A DNA stretch of 64,000 nt from Toxonevra muliebris (lineage: Eukaryota > Arthropoda > Insecta > Diptera > Pallopteridae). Below are positions 23,131 to 32,948 of the stretch, piece after piece. The stretch lies in NCBI GenBank assembly GCA_963691655.1, contig OY829326.1:112441388-112505387 (forward strand), in the 5' to 3' direction. Within the stretch, counting starts at the first letter, position 1, and the number at the start of each line of letters is the position of its first letter. The notes beneath the pieces were generated by a model. That model did not search any database, was not told where the DNA came from, and was given only the letters and a program-made list of their open reading frames with translations. A program made the position numbers and the translations under genes.

Positions 23131-23497
23131 CGCATCGTAACACTTTAGTGACTTTTTTGTCATTCTAAGGTACTTTATGAAGTTCGCATCCTTAATAACG
23201 CTTATAGAATATTCAGATATTACTTGCCAATGTTTTTTACATTAATAATTTTGGATTCATAAACATTTTTTTATTGAATATTTATTCATCGAAGTACAAC
23301 AAACATAAAGCATGTACAGTATCTCCGGTTTGAATATATTGAAACACAAAATGTAACCCATTTTATAACCGTGAGACTTCCTGCTATCGCCTCATCTAGG
23401 GAATAAGAAAATTACGATTTTTTGACTTGTTTTTGTTTATATTTTGTAATAAAAACATTAGTTAAACATATGCTTTCGCCATAATCCTAGTTAAGGC

Positions 23498-24413
23498 TAT
23501 ACTTATACATTATACAGACGGCTCGAAAATGTACTGTGGTTCTGGTGCCGGAGTTGCTAGACCCAATACTAGAATCTCAATCCCTCTGGGTATTTGGCCC
23601 AGTGTCTTTCAAGCCGAAATATACGCAATTAAGACCTGCGCTAATATAAACCTGTATAAAGGTCTTAAAGGCGCAAACATTGTAATTTTCTCAGATAGCC
23701 AGGCGGCTCTCTTAGCACTCTCTTCATGGAGTTTTTCATCTAAACTGGTGAAAGAGTGTTTTGATAGTCTCCAGCGCTTGTCTACCCGGAACAAAGTTAC
23801 GCTTTGTTGGGTACCCGGCCACCGTCACATTGCTGGTAATGAAGCCACCGATGAACTGGCTAGGCAAGGTTCATCTACCAAGCACTTCGGCCCCGATCCG
23901 TTTTGCGGAATCGGCTGGGCCTCTACGAAATCTATCGTTGAGGAGTGGTCTAAGGCAAAATGGCTAGAGTATTGGAACTCTATCCCGGGTTTAAGACAGG
24001 CAAAAGCTCTCACCATTCCGCTTGCCCAAAATCAGCCCATCTCTTATTCCAAACCTGACCTTAGGCTATTGGTGGGCTACATGTCTGGACACCATGGGCT
24101 CAGATATCACCTAAGCAAAATAGGTCTGTCCAATGAGACAGAATGTCGTCTATGTATGGAAGATGACGAGACGACACTTCACATTCTGTGTGAGTGTCCG
24201 GCCTTGGCTCGGCTCAGAGGAAGAATCTTTGATTATTCGTTTTTTACGGCTGATCACATGAAATCTTCTTCTACGAAAGATGTCTTGACTTTTATTAGGT
24301 CAGCCGAACGTCTTTTGTCATAAAATGGGGAATGGCACAAAAGATCTTTTAGGTCGCAGTGCCTGCCTGGTTGGACTCCTCTAATACTAATAATAATAAT
24401 ATACTTATACATT
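23498..24413 (+). mobile_element. 5'-truncated I/Jockey-group LINE with 14-bp target duplication
   Basis: The 14-bp direct repeat TATACTTATACATT occurs at 23498-23511 and again at 24400-24413. Between them lies a LINE 3' end (23512-24399) finishing in (TAA)n, the tail type of the I group. The clean duplication and long open frame point to a recent insertion. The copy begins inside the RNase H domain, so it is a dead-on-arrival truncation. Confidence 0.9.
23512..24323 (+). pseudogene. LINE RNase H and C-terminal zinc domain, truncated but uninterrupted frame
   Basis: The open frame enters directly from the truncation point. It reads YTDGSKMYCGSGAGV, so the first catalytic Asp lies just before the first Met at 23529. 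Then come QAEIYAI (Glu), FSDSQAALLAL (Asp) and WVPGHRHIAGNEATDELAR (Asp), so all four RNase H acidic residues remain. The last ~60 residues hold the CRLCMEDDETTLHILCECPA zinc-like block typical of I/Jockey-group ORF2 ends. The stop is at 24321-24323. No reverse transcriptase or endonuclease is present in the copy, so it cannot move by itself. Confidence 0.85.
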
Positions 24414-26610
24414 TGCTTAGTAGCCTTATAAAATGTCAAGTCAATTGGATAAGTGGTTTTTTGTGAATCGTATCCACCGTCCCGAAAAAAATGGTTTTGA
24501 GAAAAACGAGTTTAAAGATTTACATGCATGGTACTTACAAATGATGTAACCTACGGTTAATCAGCGATTCCAGGACCATACATTGCCCCCTCTTCTTTCC
24601 CATAAAACTCGTCGTCTACATCAAAGATACTAAATAAAAATAAAATCGATTTTTCGGACCATCTCGGGTAGAATATCCCCTTAACCAATTGCTGGATCAG
24701 TTCCAGTGCTATTGCACTGTCAAGTTTAGTTTAATGCAATTTTTCTTTTCCTAAAGAAAAAGTTGGAAATAATCCTAATGAAGAGTTATTAAAGTTCATG
24801 AATGTGGTGTTATAAAATTTTTCGATTTGTCACAAGATGAAAAATATTTATTTAGCAAAATACTTGCATATATGTTTAATAAAGTCTTTGATTTTTAAAG
24901 GTTGTTTTTTCAAGGAATCTTTGGAAACGAGCCACAGAAATATTCGAAAATTTCGTATCTTCAAGGCGACCTATTAAATAAAACTAGTCGGTAAGGCCCC
25001 AGTAACTGGGTCTATTTTTTTTTTGCTCAAGAAATCTCTTTGTGAAAAAACAAATATCGAAAGAGAACCAAACTACTCGGTGGTGTTTGTTTTATTATTT
25101 GTGTATGCAGATATTTCGTTAGATAATTCTGAGAGATGCCGTTACTCATGTCTTCTCTCTCTCTCTCTCTCGTTTGTTATTTACTCCCGCTTAAGCAATG
25201 ATTTTTACAACGATGAGTGCAATGCTTTGTTCAATGAGCGAATTTTAAAAAACTTCCGACGGTAATACTTTGAAATTGGCTTAACCGATTTTAAATCTGA
25301 TAATTTTTGGCTAAACTACTCATCAAGCTCTTCAATTTGGTATATGATAACATAATATCGTAGCACACCTGGATCTTCTGGAATAAAATTGTACTTACAC
25401 TAATAAATGTATAGATAGTTAGGAGTAATAGCATTGAGCTACACAACATTAGTAGTCAGAATAAAATGTACATCTTTTTGAATCGTTTATTGATTCTTCA
25501 ACAGAAGATTCTTCAGACGGTAGTGGTTAAAAATAAAAAAAACATATTATCTTTCAATACATTTTGTTGTTATATAATTGCTAAAAGGAATTAACATTAA
25601 GAGCAAAAAACATTTATCAAGTATGCAATCTTTAAAAAATTTCCAAAACTAATCAATATTTTCTCTTAAGTCCAATTTGTTGGGAATTCGGAAAAAATAC
25701 TTCTAATTATTTTTAACAAATAATAAAAATAATGTTGAAAATATTTTTTTTGAAATCGGACAAAATATGGATTTCTGAAAAAATTTTAAGGTCTAGAAGA
25801 AAATTGATTTTGCAAGTGTAAATTTTCAATAAAATCAAACAACTCCTTCCATTTTCATCTTTTGTATGGCTTCGAAGCTCTGTGCGTCGGCTCTCTCAGT
25901 GTTTGCTCATATTCTCCATTCTAGAAAAACCTGAATGGCAGGAAAGGCCAGGACAAATATTGTAAGTTAAAATATGATTAGAGAGAGAACGTTTCGGAGT
26001 CTTTTATGTAGTTAGCAACTTATATGCCTAAATCGTTGTCATTTCATTGCTTTGTATTTGGATGTTGTAACCGTTCTGCTTTTAATTTCTGAAATCTACG
26101 TGAATATATGCGGTGATGTGTTTTTTGAAGGTATGTTTCTGAATGTTTCTGACATATCGAAGCATGATCCCTAAACTATCATAACCGACAAAATATGAAT
26201 TTTACAGAAGTTTTTTGAGCTTTTATCTTGTATAACATTATGGTAAAATAAAAGTTCTCGACTGATTGTCTCCAGAGCTGCTATCAGTATATATGAATAA
26301 GTTTTTGGAAAGGTGCTCCGGGTGTTAAAGTTCAATTTTTGATACACAAAAAAAAAAAAAAGACAAATGATTTTTGAAAATCATTACTCATATAGTAATC
26401 TGGCAATCATTGCCCGACCTATATGTGGCTCTCAGTTAGTTAAGCGGTTAACACATTAAGTATTCTGCCACTCTTCTATTGTCCAACCCATTTCCCTAAA
26501 AATTTCCTTTTCCCTTTCGTCATAAGAAATATTTTTGGCAAAAGAAATATCTCATTATTTCAAACCATTTACTGTATAAAAAAATTTCCAAGTCAAACTC
26601 TTGCTAATAC
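24414..26610. other. Intergenic AT-rich DNA
   Basis: No gene recognised. Contains a (TC)n microsatellite at about 25155-25172 and an A13 run near 26348. Confidence 0.5.
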
Positions 26611-26963
26611 TATATATCCAGGCCCGACGAGAGGGGGGTGGGTCGGTGGAATTCCCTCTGGGCCCGGAGTTTTTAAGGGAGCCCGGATTTTAATCTAAAT
26701 CCTAAAATCCAGAAAATTTGAAAATTGAATTACAAACCATGAAAATTATTTATTATTTTTTTATTATTTTTTTTTTTTTGATATGTCTTTGTATTTTTAT
26801 ATATTCCAAATTCTGAAACACATTCCTTAGGGAGCAGTACGAAAATATTTATTGTATCATTTGTGGTGGGAAAAGATAAAGACGGGGGGGGGGGTGGGGG
26901 GGCGAGGGTCCAGAGGTTATTACCACCGGGTCCAAATTTTCTCTCGACGGCCCTGTATATATC
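26611..26963. mobile_element. hAT-like MITE with 8-bp target duplication
   Basis: A 337-bp element (26619-26955) with ends CAGGCCCGACGAGAG and CTCTCGACGGCCCTG. It is flanked on both sides by the identical 8-mer TATATATC (26611-26618 and 26956-26963). End sequence and duplication length are those of hAT transposons. The interior is GC/G-rich near both ends and encodes nothing. Confidence 0.9.
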
Positions 26964-27571
26964 TATATAAGTTAAAATCTCATTGGTTGATATTTTGAAA
27001 AATTTTCAAATGCGCAAATTCATTTAAAGAAGTAGTGAAAAGCCGCCGCTTAAATTTTTGACATTTTATGATTAGGAATTCTTTATACGATAGGGATTGT
27101 AATTTTCTGAGATTTTTGTATCAACCCGGTAGTCGCTTTAATCCAACAAACTAAAAGACGATCATGAAATTGTCATGAAAATATCCCTATGTGGTATCAC
27201 AATGGGTCGTTCAGGCCTAAGTGTGTCTCTCGACAGCCACTCCAACCTAACCTAACCTATCCCTAGCGTCTTGGTCAAGGGAGACAATATTTCCAACTGG
27301 GTCCAACATACGAATTTACGTGTCTTTACATATACCTCTTTTATGTGTGCTCGTTTCTTTTGTGATATTTTTCAAAGTGATTAATGATTTACTGGCATCA
27401 AATTAGAATGAGAATATACTCCTTTACCACCACTACCACGAAGCAAAAAAAAAACTCATATGAGAAAGTAAGTAATTCATTTATTTTTAAGCGCTTTGCT
27501 TAAGCTGTATGTTAATCTGCGCATAAATAGAATAATGTTTTATACATACTAACATATGGGATGCACACATA
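26964..27571. other. Intergenic, with possible LINE 3' tail near 27184-27260
   Basis: Mostly unrecognised. The stretch ATCACAATGGGTCGTTCAGG to CCAACCTAACCTAACCTA (27196-27260) looks like the end of a fly LINE (short CTAAC repeats as tail), but no coding is left to confirm this. Confidence 0.4.
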
Positions 27572-27901
27572 CTATGTGACAGGGTCGTAGCCAGGATTTT
27601 TTTTCGGAGGGGGTTTCATTCGAAAAAAATATTCATATCAAATTTTTATGAAATTGATGTTTAAGTTTAATAAATTTAATACGATGATGCATTTGATGGG
27701 GCCCTATCAGACTAGAGACAACAGTGGATAAATATCTTAAAGCTTTAGGAAAAATTTTTGCTACAGAGTTTTCTTAATCTTAATCTAAAAAAATGCCCGA
27801 AAATGACAAAAAAATTCACAGCATAATCAATTTAAGTTTTCTCAAATAAACATTAGTAAAAGGCGAAAGATTTATTCGGCAACTGAAAAGAAGAATATAT
27901 A

Positions 27902-28108
27902 TGAAGCGAACACGTTATTTTTGATTCTTTTCTTTATTTTAATTATGTTTTATAATATTTAAGTTGATGCGAAAAACTGTAGTTCCAAAACGGTACCTTG
28001 ACAGAAATCGAATAGCGGAATCAGTCCTGTTTCTTACGCTCTTGTAGTTGGCGTCAGGGTTGCCTGAATGTATGAAAGTAGTAGAAAGAGTATGTGGGTA
28101 TCGCCACA
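27902..28108 (-). repeat. 3' LTR of Gypsy element
   Basis: 207 bp, same sequence as 32113-32319. On the coding (minus) strand it begins TGTGGCGATACC and ends in CA. Confidence 0.95.
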
Positions 28109-28123
28109 TGCCTCCCCCTCTTT
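28109..28123 (-). other. Polypurine tract
   Basis: On the minus strand AAAGAGGGGGAGGCA lies immediately upstream of the 3' LTR. It is the usual site for plus-strand DNA priming. Confidence 0.85.
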
Positions 28124-28153
28124 GTAAAAAAAAAAGGTAAAATAAAATAGTTT

Positions 28154-31100
28154 TTAAGCTACAAAGTGAACAGTTTTTTTTGATTTTCTGACTTTATCGG
28201 CGTTGCTAGTGATCGGCTCTCGTGTTTCCTCATCGTCCAGTGCGATGTATGCCGGCTTCAAACGATCGATGGAGACTGTGTTGTTTTTTCCATTAATAAA
28301 CACTGTGTAGTATTTGTTGTGTCGACTGACAACTTTGTATGGTCCGTCGTATGGATGTGAGAATGAAGGTCCAATCTGCCCATGACGAACGAAAACATGG
28401 CTTGTGCGATCCAAATCTTTGAATTTGAAGACGTAATGCTTAGCGTGGCGTGACATTCGTTCGGGTGTTAAGTTTTGAAAATGAGTGCGTAGAGCTTGAA
28501 CAAGTTCGGGTGCCTTAGTAATTTGTGTTGAGGGCGCAAGAAACTCTCCTGGTAGACGAATTGGTTCGCCGTAAACCAGCTCTGACGGCGTTGCCTCTAT
28601 ATCCTCTTTCCAAGCCGATCGAAGGCCAAGCAGAACGGCTGGAAGGGCGTCATACCAAGATTCGCTGTGACAGAGTAATGCTGCCTTGAGTTGGCGGTGT
28701 AGGCGCTCAACGAGGCCATTCGATTGAGGGTGATACGCTGTAGTTATAAGATGTTTGGAGCCAAGAAGTTCGTTGAGTTTTTTGAAAATTTCTGATTGGA
28801 ACTGCACCCCTTGATCAGAAGTAATCCTTATTGGCACTCCAAACCGAGCAATCCAGTTCAGCATTAGCGCGCGTGCAACGGTGTCAGCTCTCGCGTCCTC
28901 TAGTGGGATTGCATCTGGAAAACGCGTAAAGCGATCAACTATGGTGAGGCATTGGCGAAATCCTCTTGATGATGGTAGAGTCACCAAATCAATGTGGATG
29001 TGTTGAAAACGTTGTGTAGGGGGCTCAAAATTTCCAATAGGAGAGATGTTGTGTCTGGTAATTTTGTTGCGTTGACACGAAATGCAGGTTTTTGCCCAGT
29101 CGCGACAATCTTTATTTACTGATGGCCATACGTAGCGTTCTGTAATAAGTTTCCGAGAAGCCCGTTGTCCAGGGTGAGAGAGCGAGTGCAAAGACTCGAA
29201 AATTTGTTTTCTCAATTTTGCCGGCACGTAGGGTCGTATTTTCCCTGTTGATACGTCGCAGTACAATGAAACGTCTGGATCCGTGTATAAAATGCGTTGC
29301 AATTTTAATGATGAAGTTGAATGTTTGATGAGATTTTGAAGCTCGCTATCAATTGCCTGTTGAATAGCGAGCTCTCTTAGTGGCACAGCAGAAGAAATGG
29401 CGTCCAGACGTGATAGTGTATCTGCGACTATGTTTTCATTGCCTGCGATGTGCTTAATTTCAGTAGAAAATTGGCCGATGAAGTCTAATCTACGAAATTG
29501 CCAAGGTGACGCCTTTTCCAGACGCTGTTTAAAAGCGTGGATCAACGGCTTGTGGTCTGTGTAAATTGTCACGTGCCTCCCTTCAAATATGTGTCTGAAA
29601 TGCTTGACGGCTTCATAAATTGCGTGGAGTTCTCTATCGTATGTTGACAACTCAGATGATCTCTCAGCCAATTTTCTGCTAAAAAATGCCAGTGGTTGCC
29701 AATCGTTTTCGTGTCGCTGCTGTAGAACTGCGCCCACTGCATGTTGGGACGCGTCGGTGAAAATAGCCCACTCCGCATCACTTTTGGGATGAGCCAATTG
29801 CGTTGCTTCAGCCAATGCTTGTTTGCAATGTGTAAATGTAGTTTCCAAGACAGGTGTCCAAACTATGGGATGTGTGCTTTTGACGTCAGGCCCCTCTAGG
29901 AGTTTGTTAAATGGTGCAAGCAGCTGTGCGGCGTTTTTAATGAATTTCCTATAAAAGTTTATAGTACCTAAAAAAGCGCGCAAATTTTTTATTGTTGAAG
30001 GCCTGGGGAAATTTATAATTGATGAGACTCGCTCAGACAAAGGTTTAATACCCGATTTTGAAATAGTGTGCCCTAGAAAAGCGACCTCATGTTGTGCAAG
30101 CGTTGTTTTGGCTGCATTGATTGTAAGGCCAACTTCCCGGAGACGGTGAAATAAAATACGCAAATGTTCTGCATGCTGATTCTCGTCATTTGAGGCCACC
30201 AGCATGTCGTCGATGTAGGTGTAGACGAATGGCATGTCGCGCGTGATTTCGTCCATAAAGCGCTGGAACGTCTGTGCTGCATTTCTGAGCCCGAAAGTCA
30301 TAAACGGGAACTCAAATAGGCCGAATGGCGTTATTATAGCTGTTTTTGGGATGTCTTCAGGCGCTACCGGTATTTGATTAAACGCGCGCACAAGGTCGAT
30401 GGTGGAAAATATTGTTTTTCCGTGCAAGTTGGCAGCGAAATCTTCAAGGTATCTTACGGGGTATTGATCGGGTATGGTGCGGTCATTCAGGCGCCTGTAA
30501 TCCCCACAGGGACGCCAGTCCCCTGATTTTTTAAGTGCAAGGTGAAGTGGTGAAGACCATGGGCTGTTAGATCGTCGTGCGATGCCAAGTTTAATCATTT
30601 TCTCGAATTCCGTTTTAGCAATAGTGAGGCGGTCGGGAGCGAGTCTTCTCGCCTTGTTTGTGACCGGTGAACCCTCCGTTGTTTTAATGTAGTGTTGAGT
30701 TTGATGTTTTGTGTTTTTAAGAGTACCTTCAGGCTTTGTTATTTCTGGAAATTGTGCAAGTAATTTCCAGAATGACGACGTCTTATTTATTTGCATTGTT
30801 TTGACGGAGTACGAATCCATAGATGCAGTGCTGCCAACTGCTGATAATTTTGTTTGTTGATCAATTATACGTTTTTGCTTTAGGTCGATGACAAGTCCGA
30901 AATGGCTTAAAAAGTCTGCTCCAATAATTGGTCGCGAAACATCTGCTAAAACGAAACGCCAAGTAAAATCCCTGCGAAGCCCAAAGTTAGGAGATTTGAA
31001 GACACAACCGTATGTGTTTATCATTGAGCCATTAGCTGCATATAACTGGTAGCTGAGAGGCTTTCCTGAGCCAGTCGATTTGTTGAAGGGGAAAACTGAA

Positions 31101-31223
31101 AGATCGGATCCTGTGTCTATCAAAAATCGTACTTTAGTTGACAGATCTGTTATAAAAAGGCGGCGTGAAGTAGTTGGAGAGTCGAGTGCCGCGACTAGCG
31201 ACTCTCGTTGAAGTTTTCCTGAA
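28154..31223 (-). CDS. pol: Gypsy Pol polyprotein (protease, RT, RNase H, integrase)
   Basis: The frame is open from about 31223, in the -1 frame relative to gag and overlapping its last ~29 nt, so it is probably made by -1 frameshifting rather than from its own start. Numbering from the residue read at 31123: protease DTGSD at 3-7; reverse transcriptase with CGDYRRLN (206-213), [13 protein letters not shown] (277-289) and the active site YIDD (303-306); RNase H with FTDAS (455-459), RELH (497-500) and YTDHKP (521-526); integrase zinc finger H646, H650, C680, C683; integrase catalytic D712, D770 and E806. A basic C-terminal tail runs to residue 989. Every catalytic residue looked for is present and there are no internal stops. 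The protein copies genomic RNA into DNA and inserts it into the host genome. Confidence 0.95.
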
Positions 31224-31977
31224 ACTTACAACCAGTGGTGCATTTTTGTGCGTTTGCACCAAATTTAGCGTGATACCAACATAGTCCTGTCGACGAAGAG
31301 GCTGACGGTGTGCGTGAACGACTGCGAGACCTGTTTTGTGGGAGTTGTGTTCGATCCCGTGAACGGGCAACAATGGCTGATAACTCGACTAAGTGTTCTG
31401 TTAAAGTTGCTATTTGTGTTTCAAGACTTGACACTGCCGCAACGGCAGCTGGTTTAATGATTTCGTGGAGCTTGTCCGCTGCATCCCCTAGCTTGTTAAT
31501 ATCCGCTTGGTCTTGGATAACGAGACATGCACGAGTTTGGGGAGGAAGATGAGACAGCCACCGGGCTTTGAGCACCTCATCGTCAATGTTTGGCACGAGG
31601 CTCCGCAGGTGGCGTAGATGTTGAGATGGAGTTTTGTCTCCAAGGCTTTCACCGTCGAGCAATTGGAGGAGATTCGCTTCTTTTGATTTGGAAAAACGAG
31701 AGATTAGCGCTTCTTTTAGGGCCTTGTATGGGTTTGTAGTTGGAGGCGATAAAATGATGTCTTCTACCATGGAGGCTGAACGAGTGTCAATTAAAGGCAC
31801 GGCAATGTGAAATTGGTCAGCGTCAGTTACTATGTTGCGGTTACGAAACTGTGACTCAAGCTGTGCGAACCAAAGTGCTGGCTTTTCGGAGCTGAATGCC
31901 GGTGCTTTGATGTTGATTTCGCGTGAAATATTTGAATTTGATTGCGATGAAACATTGACTGAATCGTCGAGAGACAT
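31195..31977 (-). CDS. gag: Gypsy Gag with CHCC zinc motif
   Basis: 260 residues, starting 135 bp inside the 5' LTR boundary. Residues 25-160 have the capsid-like pattern of retrotransposon Gag ([12 protein letters not shown] near 32; [20 protein letters not shown], with the LRxLV and WLSHLPP blocks after it). A coiled-coil-like stretch (about 165-200) is followed by an Arg/Ser-rich segment ([14 protein letters not shown]) and a single zinc motif C-x2-H-x9-C-x3-C (about 231-248). That is the CHCC order of CsRN1-clade Gag, not the usual CCHC knuckle. The protein forms the virus-like particle that packages element RNA. A GGAAAAC run at the gag-pol overlap is a weak candidate slip site. Confidence 0.9.
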   Translation of the reverse strand: MSLDDSVNVSSQSNSNISREINIKAPAFSSEKPALWFAQLESQFRNRNIVTDADQFHIAVPLIDTRSASMVEDIILSPPTTNPYKALKEALISRFSKSKEANLLQLLDGESLGDKTPSQHLRHLRSLVPNIDDEVLKARWLSHLPPQTRACLVIQDQADINKLGDAADKLHEIIKPAAVAAVSSLETQIATLTEHLVELSAIVARSRDRTQLPQNRSRSRSRTPSASSSTGLCWYHAKFGANAQKCTTGCKFQENFNESR

Positions 31978-32097
31978 TTTTCTATTTTTTTTTGCGAGTG
32001 CACGTGCTGTAAATTTTTAAGGTTATGAAGATAAAATGCTAAATTGCTGGGCGAACTAAAAACTCAGATTTTGTATTAATGCTATTCCGTTTTGGGC

Positions 32098-32111
32098 CGT
32101 CGGGGTCACCA
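32098..32111 (-). other. Primer-binding site, tRNA-Trp type
   Basis: On the minus strand TGGTGACCCCGACG follows the 5' LTR after one base. From memory it is complementary to the 3' end of insect tRNA-Trp (…CGTCGGGGTCA plus CCA). A tRNA-Trp primer is a known trait of CsRN1-clade Gypsy elements. Confidence 0.75.
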
Positions 32112-32112
32112 A

Positions 32113-32319
32113 TGAAGCGAACACGTTATTTTTGATTCTTTTCTTTATTTTAATTATGTTTTATAATATTTAAGTTGATGCGAAAAACTGTAGTTCCAAA
32201 ACGGTACCTTGACAGAAATCGAATAGCGGAATCAGTCCTGTTTCTTACGCTCTTGTAGTTGGCGTCAGGGTTGCCTGAATGTATGAAAGTAGTAGAAAGA
32301 GTATGTGGGTATCGCCACA
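32113..32319 (-). repeat. 5' LTR of Gypsy element
   Basis: 207 bp, same sequence as 27902-28108, starting TG and ending CA. It would carry promoter and poly-A signals of the element. Confidence 0.95.
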
Positions 32320-32948
32320 TATATTATTCAATGTGGTTTCTATTACATTTTTTATCGTGAAAGACATCATTTTGATAACTCGTTGACTTGCCAATGAGCC
32401 CGGATGAGGTTGGCATATATTCCCTAAATTCGTGCAGTCACAGCATTGAAAGAGATCTTCCGAGTTGGGGTGCTCTGAGCAATAATGGGTTAAAAAATTA
32501 ATTACATTTTAAGATTGTGCCTTAAAAATTTGGAACTGATCCAATAACACTGCCTGCATGCGTTTGGCGAATAAAATAGTTCCTTGTGTTTGCGAATGAA
32601 TTTTTCATGCTGAACACGAATCTGAGGTCAAAAACTTCCCATCACGGCACGTTTTAGAAAAAAATTAGTTTTAAGCACCTAAAAATTCTGTTTTTGGCCG
32701 TAATGTGCTACAAACTTATTCAAATTTATTTTTCCAATATTTTTTATATTTGACTTTTTGGAAAGAAACCGATTAAAGTAAAAAATATTTAAAAATCGTT
32801 TAATAGATTTTATTTTGACTTTTTTCCCCATCCACTGGCAATTAGTATCAAAAATTAAAATTAAGTTTTTACATTTCGGGGGGGGGGGGGGGGAGGGAGG
32901 GGGTCAGAACCCCAAAAAACTCCCCCTAAATACGGTCTTGCTATGTGA

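Larger units (their letters stand above)
27898..32323 (-). mobile_element. Gypsy LTR retrotransposon, CsRN1-like, complete
   Basis: A 4418-bp element (27902-32319) with two LTRs of 207 bp that I read as identical, 4-bp target duplication TATA on both sides, primer-binding site, polypurine tract, and uninterrupted gag and pol on the minus strand. No env-like frame is present. The Gag zinc motif is of the CHCC type and the primer site matches tRNA-Trp as I recall it; both traits mark the CsRN1 clade. Identical LTRs and open frames indicate a very young, possibly active copy. It is nested in a hAT-like element. Confidence 0.95.
27572..32948. mobile_element. hAT-like non-autonomous element, interrupted by a Gypsy element
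   Basis: Ends CAGGGTCGTAGCCAGG (27580) and TACGGTCTTG (ending 32940) are flanked by the identical 8-mer CTATGTGA (27572-27579 and 32941-32948). The two outer parts together match, in the opposite orientation, the uninterrupted 1052-bp copy at 45118-46169. The middle 4.4 kb is the Gypsy insertion. Both ends have G-rich (or C-rich) subterminal tracts, with a run of about 15 G near 32879. No transposase is encoded. Confidence 0.9.

Noticed and set aside
28154..32319. env gene in the Gypsy element
   Set aside because: Only 45 bp lie between the pol stop and the 3' LTR, so no third gene fits; the element is an env-less Gypsy.
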